Source: CAG-411 sp963643465 (GTDB lineage Bacteria > Bacillota > Clostridia > Lachnospirales > Lachnospiraceae). From it: a DNA stretch of 64,000 nucleotides. This document shows positions 36,114-45,794 of this stretch, one piece after another. Positions within the stretch are counted from its first letter, which is position 1. Each line of letters opens with the position of its first letter. The notes below the pieces were generated by a model. The model was not told the origin of the DNA, did no database searches, and saw only the letters and a program-made list of their open reading frames with translations. The stretch lies in NCBI GenBank assembly GCA_963643465.1, contig CAVIJT010000005.1:124001-188000 (forward strand). Direction: 5' to 3'. Position numbers and translations under genes: made by a program.

Positions 36114-36829
36114 GATGGATTCCTTTCTGCAAGTGAGGCAATAAGAGTGGATAGGTTACCGTCATATTCATATGGCACAAGTACACCATCTTTTAAAAGA
36201 AACAGTCGGTCGCAAAGGGCAATTTCAGGTTCTTCATGAGTGGCAATAAAAATTAGATTTCCTTGTTTTTTATATGACTGGAGATATTGATTGATTTGTT
36301 CTTTACAAGGAAGATCAAGTGCGGCACCTGGTTCATCCAGCAATAGAATTTGTGGGTCCGATGCAATGGCGCATCCAATATTTAGTCGTTTTTTCATGCC
36401 CCCTGACATCTGACTTACGCGAGTATGAAGAAAATTTGGGATGCCAAGCAGCTGCAAAGTACCATGTTCTAATTCTTCTTGTAAATCCAAAGGACTGTTA
36501 CTGTACCAAAGACGTAGGTTATCAAGTGCAGTTAGTTCTTCCATAAGAGGATTTTCTTGTGGCACATAGCCAATGGCTGGTTTGGAACTACTTTTAATTG
36601 TTTCTTCATAATGGGTAGTAAAAGTGCCGCTGTTTGCGCTGCGAATACCTGCTAAGATGGAAAGAAGGGTGGACTTTCCGCAGCCGTTTGTTCCAAGAAT
36701 ACCAATACATTCTCCGCCATGGGCTGTCAGTGAAATGTCTTCTAAAATTACCTTTCGTTTATAACCATAAGTTTTTTTGATTCCCTTTATTTCAAAGGTA
36801 AAGGGAGGGGTTTTTTTTAAGTGATTCAT
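36110..36829 (-). CDS. ABC transporter ATP-binding protein
   Basis: 239 residues. Walker A GILGTNGCGKSTLL (about 43-56), Q-loop YVPQENPLMEE, signature SQMSGGMKKRLNIG (about 140-153), Walker B ILLLDEPGAALDLP, switch His in IATHEEPE. Powers the two ABC-2 permeases that follow. Start supported by AAAGGAG before the ATG. First gene of the minus-strand operon; no dedicated regulator is next to it. Confidence 0.94.
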   Translation of the reverse strand: MNHLKKTPPFTFEIKGIKKTYGYKRKVILEDISLTAHGGECIGILGTNGCGKSTLLSILAGIRSANSGTFTTHYEETIKSSSKPAIGYVPQENPLMEELTALDNLRLWYSNSPLDLQEELEHGTLQLLGIPNFLHTRVSQMSGGMKKRLNIGCAIASDPQILLLDEPGAALDLPCKEQINQYLQSYKKQGNLIFIATHEEPEIALCDRLFLLKDGVLVPYEYDGNLSTLIASLAERNPS

Positions 36830-36880
36830 GTTTTCTCCTTTCGCTTGGACAATACTTCATTTTTCTCGATACTGGCGTAA

Positions 36881-36910
36881 AAAAAGTGCAAGGATTAGTT
36901 TTCCTTGCAC
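36881..36910 (-). terminator. Terminator of the acyltransferase gene
   Basis: GTGCAAGGA (36886-36894) and TCCTTGCAC (36902-36910) form a stem that includes the stop codon region, followed on the minus strand by a T run (complement of 36879-36885). Confidence 0.85.
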
Positions 36911-37614
36911 ACTTTTTCAATCACATCCACAATTTTTTTTCTGGTTAATGTTGCTAACTCTCTTGAACTCATCCCTTTATATTCATCATAGTAAATAGGA
37001 GGGAGAAAATGCACTTGTGTGGTGACTGGTTTTAGAGAATTTAATTCAAATGGTTTATAGGAATCAATTAAGGCTACTGGAACAATAGGACTTTTTGATT
37101 TCATCGCACATTTAAAGGAACCAGGCAAAAAATCGTGAACTCTATTGCGGTTGCGATAATAACCGCCTTCTGGGAAGATAATATATCTGCGTCCAAGATT
37201 AACTTCAGAAACTACTTTTAATATTCCCTGCACCTGTGTCTTTGTGGTGCTTTTATCTAGTCGTGTTCCCTGAATCAATCGAATGAACTGATTGCAAATT
37301 GGTAGCTGGGAACGTTTTTCGTCGATTACGACAGTACATGGATTAGGATGAGAAGTCATAATACCTAATGCGTCATATTTTCCCTGATGATTGGCATACA
37401 TTACATATCCTCCGTCCTTAGGTAAATGTTCCACACCAAATGCTTTGGTATGAATAAAACCATGACGTTGCAGGACTTTGATACAATTAATCGCAATGCG
37501 ATATCTGTCATCTTCTGTATAATCCATAGGATGACGTTCAATATAGGCACCCTTTCTCAAATAATACACAATGTACGGGATCGAAACCAATATTACAAAA
37601 CAAAATCTTAACAT
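36895..37614 (-). CDS. 1-acyl-glycerol-3-phosphate acyltransferase, PlsC-like
   Basis: 239 residues. An N-terminal hydrophobic helix (FCFVILVSIPYIVYYL) anchors it to the membrane. The acyltransferase motifs are present: HX4D in ANHQGKYDALG (about 76), a second block GTRLDKS, and FPEGGYYRNRN for phosphate binding, then IVPVALIDSY. It would add the second acyl chain to form phosphatidic acid. The usual NHxSxxD is here NHQGKYD, keeping His and Asp. Start follows GCGAGGAGAG. Confidence 0.88.
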   Translation of the reverse strand: MLRFCFVILVSIPYIVYYLRKGAYIERHPMDYTEDDRYRIAINCIKVLQRHGFIHTKAFGVEHLPKDGGYVMYANHQGKYDALGIMTSHPNPCTVVIDEKRSQLPICNQFIRLIQGTRLDKSTTKTQVQGILKVVSEVNLGRRYIIFPEGGYYRNRNRVHDFLPGSFKCAMKSKSPIVPVALIDSYKPFELNSLKPVTTQVHFLPPIYYDEYKGMSSRELATLTRKKIVDVIEKVCKEN

Positions 37615-37823
37615 GGAACTCTCCTCGCTTGGCGGTGTAGTTCTAAAACAACACTACCTAATTTTTTACAGTGCATTCTACATTATAGCAATATTTAAAA
37701 AAAAGTGCAAGGTGGGACCTGATGGTTTGGAAGCTTTTTATGGTGAGCGTTTTTTGAAGGGAAAAAAGCAGGGAAATGCAACAATTATGCGGAGTTCACG
37801 AAAATGGTAATTAGTGTAAAAGG

Positions 37824-37852
37824 TTGACAAAAACTGGGATTAGAAGTAAAAT
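37824..37852 (+). promoter_or_regulatory. Promoter of the Cache chemoreceptor gene
   Basis: TTGACA (37824-37829), 17 bp, TAAAAT (37847-37852), about 55 bp before the start codon; a GGGGGAGG ribosome site follows. Confidence 0.7.
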
Positions 37853-37906
37853 TTAAGTAAGCCTTGAGGGGGCGGGGAAAATAAAGTACAAGGGGGAGGA
37901 ATTTTT

Positions 37907-40048
37907 ATGGTGATGGGACAAAAATCGACGAAACCAGAAAAAGAAGAGAAAAGAAGAGGAAGTATTCGGACAAAATTGATTGCAATGGTGATATTCGTTG
38001 CAATGATTACAGCGTTTTTTAGTGGGGCAATTTCGGTTGTGGATTCTTCAAAGGTTGCAGAGGCTGATGCAGAGCAATATATTCGCATGACCGGTCAACA
38101 GAATGCCGAAAAGATCAATGCGCAGCTTACTCGCGTAGAGCAATCTGTGAATACTTTGTACGACATTGTGGTAAGAGAGTTAGATGATCCAGAGGCGTTT
38201 CGAACAAGCAAAGAGTATGTGGATGCTTATACAGCCAAATTAGAAGGAATTTTGGAGGACTTTGGAAATCATACCGAAGGAGCTTTGACTTGTTATATCC
38301 GATACAATCCTGAATTTACAGAGCCTACCTCTGGATTGTTTTATACTAGAAATGATAGTGACAGTGCCTTTGAACATTTAACACCAACGGATTTTAGTAT
38401 TTACGAGGAAGACGATTTGGAACATGTTGGTTGGTATTATATTCCGGTACAGAATAAGGCACCATTGTGGATGGACCCTTATGAAAATTCCAACATTGGC
38501 GTATATATGATTTCCTACGTGATTCCAATTTATATTGACGATGTTTCTTATGGTATTGTAGGAATGGATATTGATTTTTCGGTATTACAGAATTTAGTAG
38601 AAGCAGATACCATTTATGATAGTGGATATTCTTTCCTGACAAATAGTAGTAATAGTATATTGCTTCATCCAAATTTGGAGATGAATACTTCTTTGGAAGA
38701 TATGAAAGATTCTGGAATTGAGAAACTTTTAAAATATATGAATAGTGAGGATAAAGACGGTTTATTAGAATATACCTATGACGGGGAGAAAAAATTTGCA
38801 TATGCCTCTACACTAAATAACGGTATGAAACTTGTCCTTACTGCACCAAGAAATGAAGTGTTACAGACAGCTACTGATTTGCGAAACATGATTATTGCAG
38901 CAGATGTGGTTGTGTTACTTATTGTTGTTGTTATTGGTATTATAGTTAGTGGAACTATTACAAGACCATTAAAGATAGTAACAGAGATTGTAAAGAAGAC
39001 GGCAATATTTGATTTTTCACCAAATGCAAAATCAAGAGATATTGCAAAGCAGAATAATGAAATTGGAGAAATTGCCAGTGCATTACATTTTATGCGAAAA
39101 GAAATACGTGGTATGACAGAGAAGATAGAAACTACATATGACACAGTATGTTCCGACATGACCATATTAAATGAAAATTCTAGCAAGATTAATGAAGCTT
39201 GTGAAGACAATTCGGCTGTTACACAGGAGATTGCAGCGGCTATGGAAGAGGCATCCGCAGCTTCTCAGAGTGTTGCAACTAACATTGGAAAAGCAGTTGT
39301 TCAGACCAAAGATATTGAAGAGGCATCTATTAATGGAGAGGAATCTTCAAAGCAGATTAAAGACCGTGCAGATGCCTTGCAGGAAAAGACAAAACATGCA
39401 GTAGAGCGTACCATGAATTTGTATCAGGTTGTGGATGAAAAAGCAAAGAAAGCGATGGAGCGTTCTAAAGCGGTGGATAAGATCAACGAACTGACAGGCT
39501 CTATTATGGATATTTCTGAGCAGACGAATCTTTTAGCATTGAACGCATCCATTGAGGCTGCCAGAGCAGGTGAAGTAGGAAAAGGCTTTGCTGTAGTAGC
39601 TGGAGAAATTGGAAATCTGGCAAATCAAACAGTAAATACGGTTGGAAGTATTGACACTATTATTGCAGAGGTAAATGATGCGGTAAGAAGCATGACAGAG
39701 TGTATCAAAGAAATTATTGAGTTCCTTGATGAGACTGTTGTGGTGGATTACAAAGAGTTTACCGAAGTTGGAAAGCAGTATTATAAAGATGCGGTTTCCT
39801 TTGAGGAAGATATGATAAAGATCAGAGGAGATGCAGTAGCTTTGATGACAGAGATGGAAGACATATCCGATGCAATCCATGGTATTTCAAGAACCGTAGA
39901 AGAATCTGCGCAGGGAATTGTACAGATTGCAGAAAAGACATCTGATATGGCTGCTGAGACTGGAGAGAACACTAGAATGGTAGGTCAGACAAAAGAGTCT
40001 GCTGAGTTATTAAATGAAGTGGTGGAACAGTTAAGATATAAGTCATAG
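37907..40048 (+). CDS. Methyl-accepting chemotaxis protein with Cache-type sensor
   Basis: 713 residues. First membrane helix about 27-49 ([22 protein letters not shown]), a periplasm-side sensor of about 270 residues with the double-Cache pattern ([41 protein letters not shown]), second helix about 325-346 ([18 protein letters not shown]), HAMP, then the signalling coiled coil with [16 protein letters not shown] from about residue 540. dCache receptors bind amino acids and other small molecules; the ligand here is unknown. Unlike the receptor at 9408 it has a conventional two-helix layout. Confidence 0.94.
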   Translation: MVMGQKSTKPEKEEKRRGSIRTKLIAMVIFVAMITAFFSGAISVVDSSKVAEADAEQYIRMTGQQNAEKINAQLTRVEQSVNTLYDIVVRELDDPEAFRTSKEYVDAYTAKLEGILEDFGNHTEGALTCYIRYNPEFTEPTSGLFYTRNDSDSAFEHLTPTDFSIYEEDDLEHVGWYYIPVQNKAPLWMDPYENSNIGVYMISYVIPIYIDDVSYGIVGMDIDFSVLQNLVEADTIYDSGYSFLTNSSNSILLHPNLEMNTSLEDMKDSGIEKLLKYMNSEDKDGLLEYTYDGEKKFAYASTLNNGMKLVLTAPRNEVLQTATDLRNMIIAADVVVLLIVVVIGIIVSGTITRPLKIVTEIVKKTAIFDFSPNAKSRDIAKQNNEIGEIASALHFMRKEIRGMTEKIETTYDTVCSDMTILNENSSKINEACEDNSAVTQEIAAAMEEASAASQSVATNIGKAVVQTKDIEEASINGEESSKQIKDRADALQEKTKHAVERTMNLYQVVDEKAKKAMERSKAVDKINELTGSIMDISEQTNLLALNASIEAARAGEVGKGFAVVAGEIGNLANQTVNTVGSIDTIIAEVNDAVRSMTECIKEIIEFLDETVVVDYKEFTEVGKQYYKDAVSFEEDMIKIRGDAVALMTEMEDISDAIHGISRTVEESAQGIVQIAEKTSDMAAETGENTRMVGQTKESAELLNEVVEQLRYKS

Positions 40049-40064
40049 AAAATATAGAATATTC

Positions 40065-40093
40065 TTTACAAATGTATGGGAATGCGCTATAAT
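40065..40093 (+). promoter_or_regulatory. Promoter of the riboflavin operon
   Basis: TTTACA (40065-40070), 17 bp, TATAAT (40088-40093), directly before the FMN riboswitch and 16 bp after the preceding stop codon. Confidence 0.85.
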
Positions 40094-40114
40094 CAAACCG
40101 AAAATATAGATTGG

Positions 40115-40230
40115 ATTCTTCAAGGCAGGGTGACGAAAAGAATTCCCTACCGGCGGTACAGCCCGCAAGCCCTAAGGCACGATCTGGTGCAATTCCAGAG
40201 CCGACAGTATAGTCTGGATGAGAGAAGAGT
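40115..40230 (+). ncRNA. FMN riboswitch (RFN element)
   Basis: The conserved RFN blocks are all visible in order: AGGCAGGGTGA, TTCCCTACCGGCGGTA, AGCCCGCAAGCC, GATCTGGTGCAATTCCAGAG, CCGACAGTATAGTCTGGATG and AGAGAAGA, closed by a TTCTTC/GAAGAG-type P1 stem. It controls the rib genes that follow: FMN binding should switch the operon off. Confidence 0.97.
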
Positions 40231-40365
40231 GAGATAGGAATGGTTATAGCGATTCTGGTGTTTTGAAGCACAGTCAGTTAAGCACAATTGTGTTTGGCGG
40301 GCGCAGGAACATAGAGTTTGTAGTGTGGAATATATAAAAGTCAGAGTTAGCTTATTCGATTACAC

Positions 40366-40406
40366 AAAAGCCTTAGAAGAGATTCTAAGGCTTTTAGATT
40401 CTAAGG
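40366..40406 (+). terminator. Expression platform of the FMN riboswitch: terminator with duplicated arm
   Basis: AAAAGCCTTAGAA (40366-40378) pairs perfectly with TTCTAAGGCTTTT (40383-40395), giving a 13-bp terminator hairpin in the leader. TTCTAAGG is repeated at 40399-40406, where it includes the ribosome site of ribD, so the left arm could instead cover that site. Confidence 0.75.
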
Positions 40407-40417
40407 ATGTGAAAGTA

Positions 40418-41512
40418 ATGGATAGAAAATATATGGAACGTGCCATAGAGCTTGCGAAAAAGGGAATGGGATATACCAGTCCCAATCCTATGGTTGGTGC
40501 GGTCATTGTAAAAAATGGAAGAATCATAGGAGAAGGATATCACGAGAAGTGTGGTGAGCTGCATGCAGAACGGAATGCCCTTGCTTCTTTGACGGAGTCT
40601 GCAGAAGGTGCAACCATTTATGTTACATTAGAACCTTGTTGTCATTATGGAAAAACCCCACCTTGTACGGAGGCTATTATGCAGCATAAACTTGGAAAAG
40701 TAGTCATTGGTTCCAGGGACCCCAATCCTTTAGTGGCAGGTAAAGGTGCAGCGTTGCTTCGGGAAGCAGGTATTGAAGTAGTAGAAGACTTTATGCGAGA
40801 GGAATGTGATGCCATAAACCCTGTATTTTTTCATTATATTACAACAAAACGTCCTTATGTAGCTCTTAAGTATGCCATGACTATGGATGGAAAAATAGCC
40901 ACCAGAACGGGTGCTTCCAAATGGATTACTGGGGAAGTGGCAAGAGAGCATGTGCAGCAATTGCGCCATCAATATAAAGGAATTATGGTAGGGATTGAAA
41001 CTGTGCTTAAAGATAATCCTATGCTAAATTGTCGGATGGAAGGTGGCGTAGACCCTGTTCGAATTATTTGCGACAGTCATTTACGAATTCCTATGGACAG
41101 TCAGATTGTGCAGACCGCAAAAGAGATTCCTACGGTGGTTGCTACTTTAGAAAATGGGGAAGAGACCCTTTCTAAGCAGAAAGTATTGATGGATGCTGGA
41201 GTCAAAGTGTTAGTGCTTCCAGAAAAAGATGGGCATATTGATTTGACTGCATTGATGGATGAACTGGGAGAGCAAAGTATTGACAGTATTTTGTTGGAAG
41301 GTGGAGGTACTTTAAACGAGAGTGCCTTAAAAGAGCAGCTTGTCCATAAAGCATATGTATATATAGCACCAAAAATATTTGGTGGAACAGAAGCCAAAAC
41401 GCCTGTAGCTGGTTTTGGTGTAGATATACCGAAGCAGGCATATAAATTTCAATTGAAAGAATGCAAAAAACTTGGTGAGGATGTGTTGCTTTCTTATGAT
41501 ATCCTTTCGTAA
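40418..41512 (+). CDS. ribD: Bifunctional riboflavin deaminase/reductase
   Basis: 364 residues. N-terminal deaminase: HAERNAL and PCCHYGKTPPCTEAI provide the zinc ligands. C-terminal reductase: KYAMTMDGKIATRTGASKWITGE and LLEGGGTLNESAL. Converts the first pyrimidine intermediate of riboflavin synthesis in two steps. The reading frame is open from 40325, but that start would place the terminator hairpin inside the gene; ATG 40418 with AAGGA upstream gives the family N-terminus (MERAIELAKKG). First gene of ribD-ribE-ribBA-ribH. Confidence 0.96.
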   Translation: MDRKYMERAIELAKKGMGYTSPNPMVGAVIVKNGRIIGEGYHEKCGELHAERNALASLTESAEGATIYVTLEPCCHYGKTPPCTEAIMQHKLGKVVIGSRDPNPLVAGKGAALLREAGIEVVEDFMREECDAINPVFFHYITTKRPYVALKYAMTMDGKIATRTGASKWITGEVAREHVQQLRHQYKGIMVGIETVLKDNPMLNCRMEGGVDPVRIICDSHLRIPMDSQIVQTAKEIPTVVATLENGEETLSKQKVLMDAGVKVLVLPEKDGHIDLTALMDELGEQSIDSILLEGGGTLNESALKEQLVHKAYVYIAPKIFGGTEAKTPVAGFGVDIPKQAYKFQLKECKKLGEDVLLSYDILS

Positions 41513-41560
41513 GTAAAAGTATTGTTTGAATAGATAATGGTTTGGAAGAGAGGTGAAACT

Positions 41561-42208
41561 ATGTTTACAGGCATTATTGAAGAGTTGGGAACCGTCATAA
41601 AGCTAGACCAACAAGGAGTATCTGCAAAGATTATGATAGAGGCAGATAAAGTGCTGGAAAATACCAAACTTGGAGATAGTATTGCGGTGAATGGTGTTTG
41701 TCTTACGGTTACAGATTTATGGAAAGATAGATTTTGTGCAGATGTGATGGCAGAGACTTTGCGGCGCAGTAGTCTTGGAGTTTTAAAGAAAGGTTCAAAG
41801 GTAAATTTGGAGCGTGCCATGGCAGCAGATGGAAGATTTGGCGGACATATGGTGTCAGGCCATATTGATGGTACTGGGGAAATTGCCAAAATTTCACCGG
41901 AAGGAACTGCAATGTGGTATACCATAGCCGCATCCCAGAATATACTAGAAGGAATTGTGGAAAAAGGTTCCATTGCCATAGATGGAATAAGTCTGACCGT
42001 TGCAGCGGTTACAGAACAGGATTTTTCCGTATCTATCATACCACATACAGGAGCAAACACCACGTTGTCTTTAAAGAAACAAGGCGATGTTGTGAATTTG
42101 GAAAATGATGTGGTTGGAAAATATGTAAAAAAATTTTTATCGAATAAAGAAGAGAAGACAGAGAGTAAGGTGACAGAAGAATTTTTAGGTAAGTATGGAT
42201 TCTTATAG
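41561..42208 (+). CDS. ribE: Riboflavin synthase, alpha chain
   Basis: 215 residues. Two lumazine-binding repeats: MFTGIIEELGTV ... GDSIAVNGVCLTV ... FGGHMVSGHIDGTG, then a second half with GSIAIDGISLTV and IIPHTGANTTL. Dismutates two lumazine molecules to riboflavin. Start at 41561 is the family MFTGI after GAGAGGTG; a GTG/ATG eight codons earlier is not needed. Confidence 0.97.
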   Translation: MFTGIIEELGTVIKLDQQGVSAKIMIEADKVLENTKLGDSIAVNGVCLTVTDLWKDRFCADVMAETLRRSSLGVLKKGSKVNLERAMAADGRFGGHMVSGHIDGTGEIAKISPEGTAMWYTIAASQNILEGIVEKGSIAIDGISLTVAAVTEQDFSVSIIPHTGANTTLSLKKQGDVVNLENDVVGKYVKKFLSNKEEKTESKVTEEFLGKYGFL

Positions 42209-42223
42209 AAAGGAAGTAGAAAA

Positions 42224-43441
42224 ATGGCAGAGTATGAATACAATACAGTAGAAGAGGCTTTAGAGGCTCTAAGACAAGGACAGATAATATTGGTAACAGA
42301 TGATCCTGACCGTGAAAATGAAGGTGATATGATTTGTGCTGCAGAATTTGCAACAACAGAAAATGTAAATTTTATGGCAAAATATGCAAAAGGTTTAATA
42401 TGTATGCCAATGTGTCAGGACTTGGCAACCAAGCTTAGATTTCATCCAATGGTAAAGCACAATACAGATAATCACGAAACGGCATTTACCGTATCTATTG
42501 ATCATGTGGATACTACAACGGGAATTTCTGCAGTGGAGCGTTCCCTTACAGCTATGAAATGTGTGGATGAAAATGCAAAACCGGAAGACTTTAGACATCC
42601 GGGACATATGTTTCCTTTGATTGCGCGGGAAGGTGGAGTGCTTACCCGAAACGGTCACACAGAGGCGACAGTAGATTTGTGTCGTTTAGCAGGTTTAAAG
42701 CAATGTGGACTTTGCTGTGAAATTATGGAAGAAGACGGTTCCATGATGCAGACACCTGAGATTTGGAAATTGGCGAAAAAATATGATATGAAATTCATTA
42801 CAATCAAAGATCTTCAGGATTATTGTCGTATACATGAAAAACATGTAGTGCGGGAAGCAAAGGCAAAAATGCCAACAAAATATGGGGAATTTGATATTTA
42901 TGGATATGTAAACGATATTACTGGTGAACATCATGTGGCATTGGTAAAAGGTGACATTGGAAGTGGAGAAGATGTTCTTTGCCGTGTACATTCAGAGTGT
43001 CTTACTGGTGATGTGTTTGGTTCTAATCGTTGTGATTGTGGAGAGCAGCTTGCACAGGCAATGAAACAAATTGAAAAAGAAGGCAGAGGTATTGTATTGT
43101 ACATGCGTCAGGAAGGACGAGGTATTGGCTTGATTAACAAATTAAAGGCCTATGAACTTCAAGAGCAGGGATATGATACGGTAGATGCAAACTTAAAATT
43201 AGGATTTGCGCCGGATCTTCGGGAATATTGGGTAGGAGCCCAAATTTTACGTGACCTTGGTGTGAAATCTTTGAATTTGTTGACAAACAATCCAAGCAAA
43301 GTGTATGGATTAGACGGTTTTGGTTTGAAAGTAAACAAACGTGTACCAATTGAAATTGCACCACAAAAATATGATTTGGGATATTTGCGTGTGAAGAAAG
43401 AGCGTATGGGACATGTGTTTAATGAGATAGAGTTAGATTAA
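42224..43441 (+). CDS. ribBA: 3,4-dihydroxy-2-butanone 4-phosphate synthase / GTP cyclohydrolase II
   Basis: 405 residues, bifunctional. The N-terminal synthase (1-200) has [29 protein letters not shown] and the RxGHTEA-type site [10 protein letters not shown]. The C-terminal cyclohydrolase has the zinc cysteines in [19 protein letters not shown] and [11 protein letters not shown]. Makes both precursors of the pathway. It starts 15 bp after ribE with AAAGGAAG upstream. Confidence 0.97.
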   Translation: MAEYEYNTVEEALEALRQGQIILVTDDPDRENEGDMICAAEFATTENVNFMAKYAKGLICMPMCQDLATKLRFHPMVKHNTDNHETAFTVSIDHVDTTTGISAVERSLTAMKCVDENAKPEDFRHPGHMFPLIAREGGVLTRNGHTEATVDLCRLAGLKQCGLCCEIMEEDGSMMQTPEIWKLAKKYDMKFITIKDLQDYCRIHEKHVVREAKAKMPTKYGEFDIYGYVNDITGEHHVALVKGDIGSGEDVLCRVHSECLTGDVFGSNRCDCGEQLAQAMKQIEKEGRGIVLYMRQEGRGIGLINKLKAYELQEQGYDTVDANLKLGFAPDLREYWVGAQILRDLGVKSLNLLTNNPSKVYGLDGFGLKVNKRVPIEIAPQKYDLGYLRVKKERMGHVFNEIELD

Positions 43442-43584
43442 AAAATATTGACAAGTGCAAAATGAAAGTACATGTTGGATAGTTGTACAGACTGTCTTGG
43501 AATTGTAGAGGTGGTTTTGTACAAATAAGGATGGAAAAGGTTTTGTCCTGTCTAAAATAAATTAATAAAAAGGAGATTAGAATT

Positions 43585-44055
43585 ATGGGAATTCAAGTAG
43601 TAGAAGGAAAATTAGTAGCAAAAGAAGGAATGAAAGTTGGAATTATCGCATCTCGTTTCAATGAGTTTATTGTAAGCAAATTGTTAAGTGGAGCAGTAGA
43701 TGGATTGGTAAGACATGGAGTGTTAGAAGAAAACATTACTGCAGCATGGGTACCAGGAGCATTTGAGATTCCAGCAATCGCACAGAAAATGGCAGCATCA
43801 GGAAAATACGATGCAGTAATCTGTGTTGGTACAGTTATTCGTGGAGCTACTTCTCATTATGATTACGTGTGCAACGAAGTATCAAAGGGAATTGCACAGG
43901 TTGGTTTAAGCACAGGAGTACCTGTATTGTTTGGTATTGTAACTACAGAAAATATCGAGCAGGCAATTGAGCGTGCAGGAACAAAGGCCGGAAATAAAGG
44001 TTATGATTGCGCCCTTTCTGCAATTGAGATGGTAAATCTTATGGAGCAATTATAA
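43585..44055 (+). CDS. ribH: 6,7-dimethyl-8-ribityllumazine synthase
   Basis: 156 residues, the standard length. [55 protein letters not shown] and [20 protein letters not shown] are family signatures. Forms the icosahedral capsid that makes the riboflavin synthase substrate. 143 bp separate it from ribBA, longer than the other gaps in the operon, without a clear terminator. Confidence 0.97.
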   Translation: MGIQVVEGKLVAKEGMKVGIIASRFNEFIVSKLLSGAVDGLVRHGVLEENITAAWVPGAFEIPAIAQKMAASGKYDAVICVGTVIRGATSHYDYVCNEVSKGIAQVGLSTGVPVLFGIVTTENIEQAIERAGTKAGNKGYDCALSAIEMVNLMEQL

Positions 44056-44151
44056 AAAGTTTGAAATCTTTTGTCGTACGGTTTCGCTTGCAGACAAGTG
44101 ATTGATGGAATTATACTAATACTGGTATAACATCAAAAGGGAGGAATCCGT

Positions 44152-44742
44152 ATGAACCAAGTTAGGTACAGTATTTCAGATGCCTCTAAAAAAGTGGAGG
44201 TAGAGCCACATGTGTTGCGTTATTGGGAGGACGAGCTATCTCTTACCATTCCGCGTAACGCTATGGGGCATCGATATTACGGAGAAGAAGAACTGGGTAA
44301 AATACAGGAGATTAAACACTTAAAAGAGCAGGGGTTCCAGTTAAAAGCAATTAAACTGGTGCTTCCAAACATTGAAAAAGTGGAAAAACTTCCAGATGAG
44401 ATGAAGCATCGGCTCTGTGAGGAATTAAATGAACGGGTGATGCAGGAGGAACGGACAGGCATTGTGTTACATACTCAGGTGAATTTAGACACTAAGAAAC
44501 AGAGTCAGCCGGATAAAAAAGGACAGTTTCAACGGCTAATGACAGAAATGATTAAATATGCAGTTGAGGAAAGTAACAAGGATTTATGCAAACAAGTTTC
44601 CAAAGAGGTCAGTACGAATATAGTAAAAGAGTTAGATTATCAATTTCGTATGCAGGAAGAACGTCAGGAAGCACATTTTCGGAAAGTAGATGAGATGCTT
44701 CGTAGCAAACAAAAGGTAAGAAAACGTAAAAAATGGTTATAA
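44152..44742 (+). CDS. MerR-family transcriptional regulator
   Basis: 196 residues. The winged helix (about 4-72) reads YSISDASKKVEVEPHVLRYWEDE and GHRYYGEEELGKIQEIKHLKEQG. The rest is charged and helical, probably a dimerising coiled coil (LDYQFRMQEERQEAHFRKVDEML), ending in a basic tail (KQKVRKRKKW). No cysteine pair for metal sensing is seen. Ribosome site AAAGGGAGG. Its target is unknown. Confidence 0.9.
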   Translation: MNQVRYSISDASKKVEVEPHVLRYWEDELSLTIPRNAMGHRYYGEEELGKIQEIKHLKEQGFQLKAIKLVLPNIEKVEKLPDEMKHRLCEELNERVMQEERTGIVLHTQVNLDTKKQSQPDKKGQFQRLMTEMIKYAVEESNKDLCKQVSKEVSTNIVKELDYQFRMQEERQEAHFRKVDEMLRSKQKVRKRKKWL

Positions 44743-44786
44743 AAAAGAGGACGCAACATTGTGACATTGTGCTGCGTCCTCTTTTT
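44742..44786. terminator. Bidirectional terminator between MerR and DUF1858 genes
   Basis: AAAAAGAGGACGCA (44742-44755) pairs with TGCGTCCTCTTTTT (44773-44786). T runs on both strands serve the two convergent genes. Confidence 0.92.
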
Positions 44787-44797
44787 AAAGTAAATGA

Positions 44798-44998
44798 TTA
44801 TGCGTTAATTGTATTATTTAATTCTGTAATAAGAGCATCTACATCAATACCATGTACGGCGCATGCCTCTTCTAAACTTTCAAACTGATGAGAAGGGCAT
44901 CCAAGACAGTGCATACCTGCATTTAATAATACAGGAACTACTCTTTGATCGGTATCTAAAACTTCGCTAATTAACATTTCTTTGCTGATTGTTGCCAT
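44798..44998 (-). CDS. DUF1858-type small redox-disulfide protein
   Basis: 66 residues. ISKEMLISEVLDTDQRVVPVLLNAGMHCLGCPSHQFESLEEACAVHGID matches the DUF1858 / hybrid-cluster-protein-associated redox disulfide family, with a CxxC pair in HCLGCP. Likely a cytosolic thiol redox partner; the partner is not in view. Divergent from the ferredoxin gene 232 bp away. GGAGGATTTGTC precedes the ATG. Confidence 0.9.
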   Translation of the reverse strand: MATISKEMLISEVLDTDQRVVPVLLNAGMHCLGCPSHQFESLEEACAVHGIDVDALITELNNTINA

Positions 44999-45171
44999 GA
45001 CAAATCCTCCATTCTTTTTTGAATAGTATAAATGAAATTGAATTATTTATACATAAAAAGTTTGTATCCGACATCATTTGTCAGACACAAAACAGTAGCA
45101 TTCTCATTATATGACAGGAAAAAAGACTCGTCAAGTAATATGGGGGATGTGTCATGTATGCGGAAAAATAC

Positions 45172-45200
45172 TTGTCTAATGAGAAAAATTGTATTATAAT
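45172..45200 (+). promoter_or_regulatory. Promoter of the ferredoxin gene
   Basis: TTGTCT (45172-45177), 17 bp, TATAAT (45195-45200), 30 bp before the start; AAGGAGG ribosome site at 45216-45222. Confidence 0.8.
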
Positions 45201-45230
45201 GCTGATAGAACATATAAGGAGGAATTAGCT

Positions 45231-45398
45231 ATGGCATACGTAATTTCAGATTCATGTATTTCATGTGGAAGCTGTGCTGGTGGATGTCCAGTTGGAGCAA
45301 TCAGCGAAGGCGATGGAAAGTTTGAAATCGATGAGGCTACTTGCATCTCTTGTGGTGCTTGTGCTGGAGCCTGTCCAGTTGGAGCAATTTCAGAATAA
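45231..45398 (+). CDS. 2[4Fe-4S] ferredoxin, clostridial type
   Basis: 55 residues with two identical-plan cluster motifs [16 protein letters not shown] and [16 protein letters not shown], each CxxCxxCxxxCP. A low-potential electron carrier for anaerobic metabolism. Start at 45231 after AAGGAGG. Single-gene unit with a promoter and a terminator of its own. Confidence 0.97.
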   Translation: MAYVISDSCISCGSCAGGCPVGAISEGDGKFEIDEATCISCGACAGACPVGAISE

Positions 45399-45427
45399 TT
45401 GGTTGCTACGATAAGGAACACATAGAA

Positions 45428-45473
45428 AGAGATTGTTGTAAGAGTATATTGAGCTTTTACAACATCTCTTTTT
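45428..45473 (+). terminator. Terminator of the ferredoxin gene
   Basis: AGAGATTGTTGTAA (45428-45441) pairs with TTACAACATCTCT (45457-45469) with a one-base bulge, then T4-5. Confidence 0.85.
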
Positions 45474-45560
45474 GTTTTATATTACGGGGGATGCTTTGTT
45501 CTTGACTTTGGAGGAAAGTTGCCATATAGTAATTAATATAAAAGATAAGGGGCGATAGGA

Positions 45561-45794
45561 TTGAAGAGAGAAGAAAAGTTTGGATTAATCAATGAATTGA
45601 GTAAGGCAGTAACAGACAAGACTGTGTATGAGCATGAACTTCATGATGACAGAGTAGAGTATTTGGCAAATACACGAACCTTAAAGATTAACAAGAATAT
45701 TGATTTATCCAAAATAGAGGACAAAAAGGAAGTGCAAGCAGAGACTGAGGAAGAATTATTTGCAAAAATATATGCGCAAAGGAATAAACAGTAG
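45561..45794 (+). CDS. Small protein of unknown function
   Basis: 77 residues, not recognised. Highly charged and mostly helical (KREEKFGLINELSKAVTDKTVYEHELHDDRVEYLANTRTLK begins here and is given only as a description of composition), without membrane helix, signal or Cys. The start is TTG at 45561 with AAGGGGCGATAGGA upstream. A terminator follows the stop, which supports a real single-gene unit. Confidence 0.65.
   Translation: MKREEKFGLINELSKAVTDKTVYEHELHDDRVEYLANTRTLKINKNIDLSKIEDKKEVQAETEEELFAKIYAQRNKQ

Noticed and set aside
33727..36829. ABC exporter as a defence accessory of the CRISPR locus
   Set aside because: It is on the opposite strand, separated by a 21-bp bidirectional terminator, and is an ordinary ABC-2 exporter.
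37571..37810. Open frame of 79 codons between the acyltransferase and chemoreceptor genes
   Set aside because: It overlaps the acyltransferase gene on the opposite strand and shows no coding features or ribosome site.
40325..40417. 31 extra N-terminal codons for RibD
   Set aside because: They cover the riboswitch terminator and are not part of the conserved deaminase.
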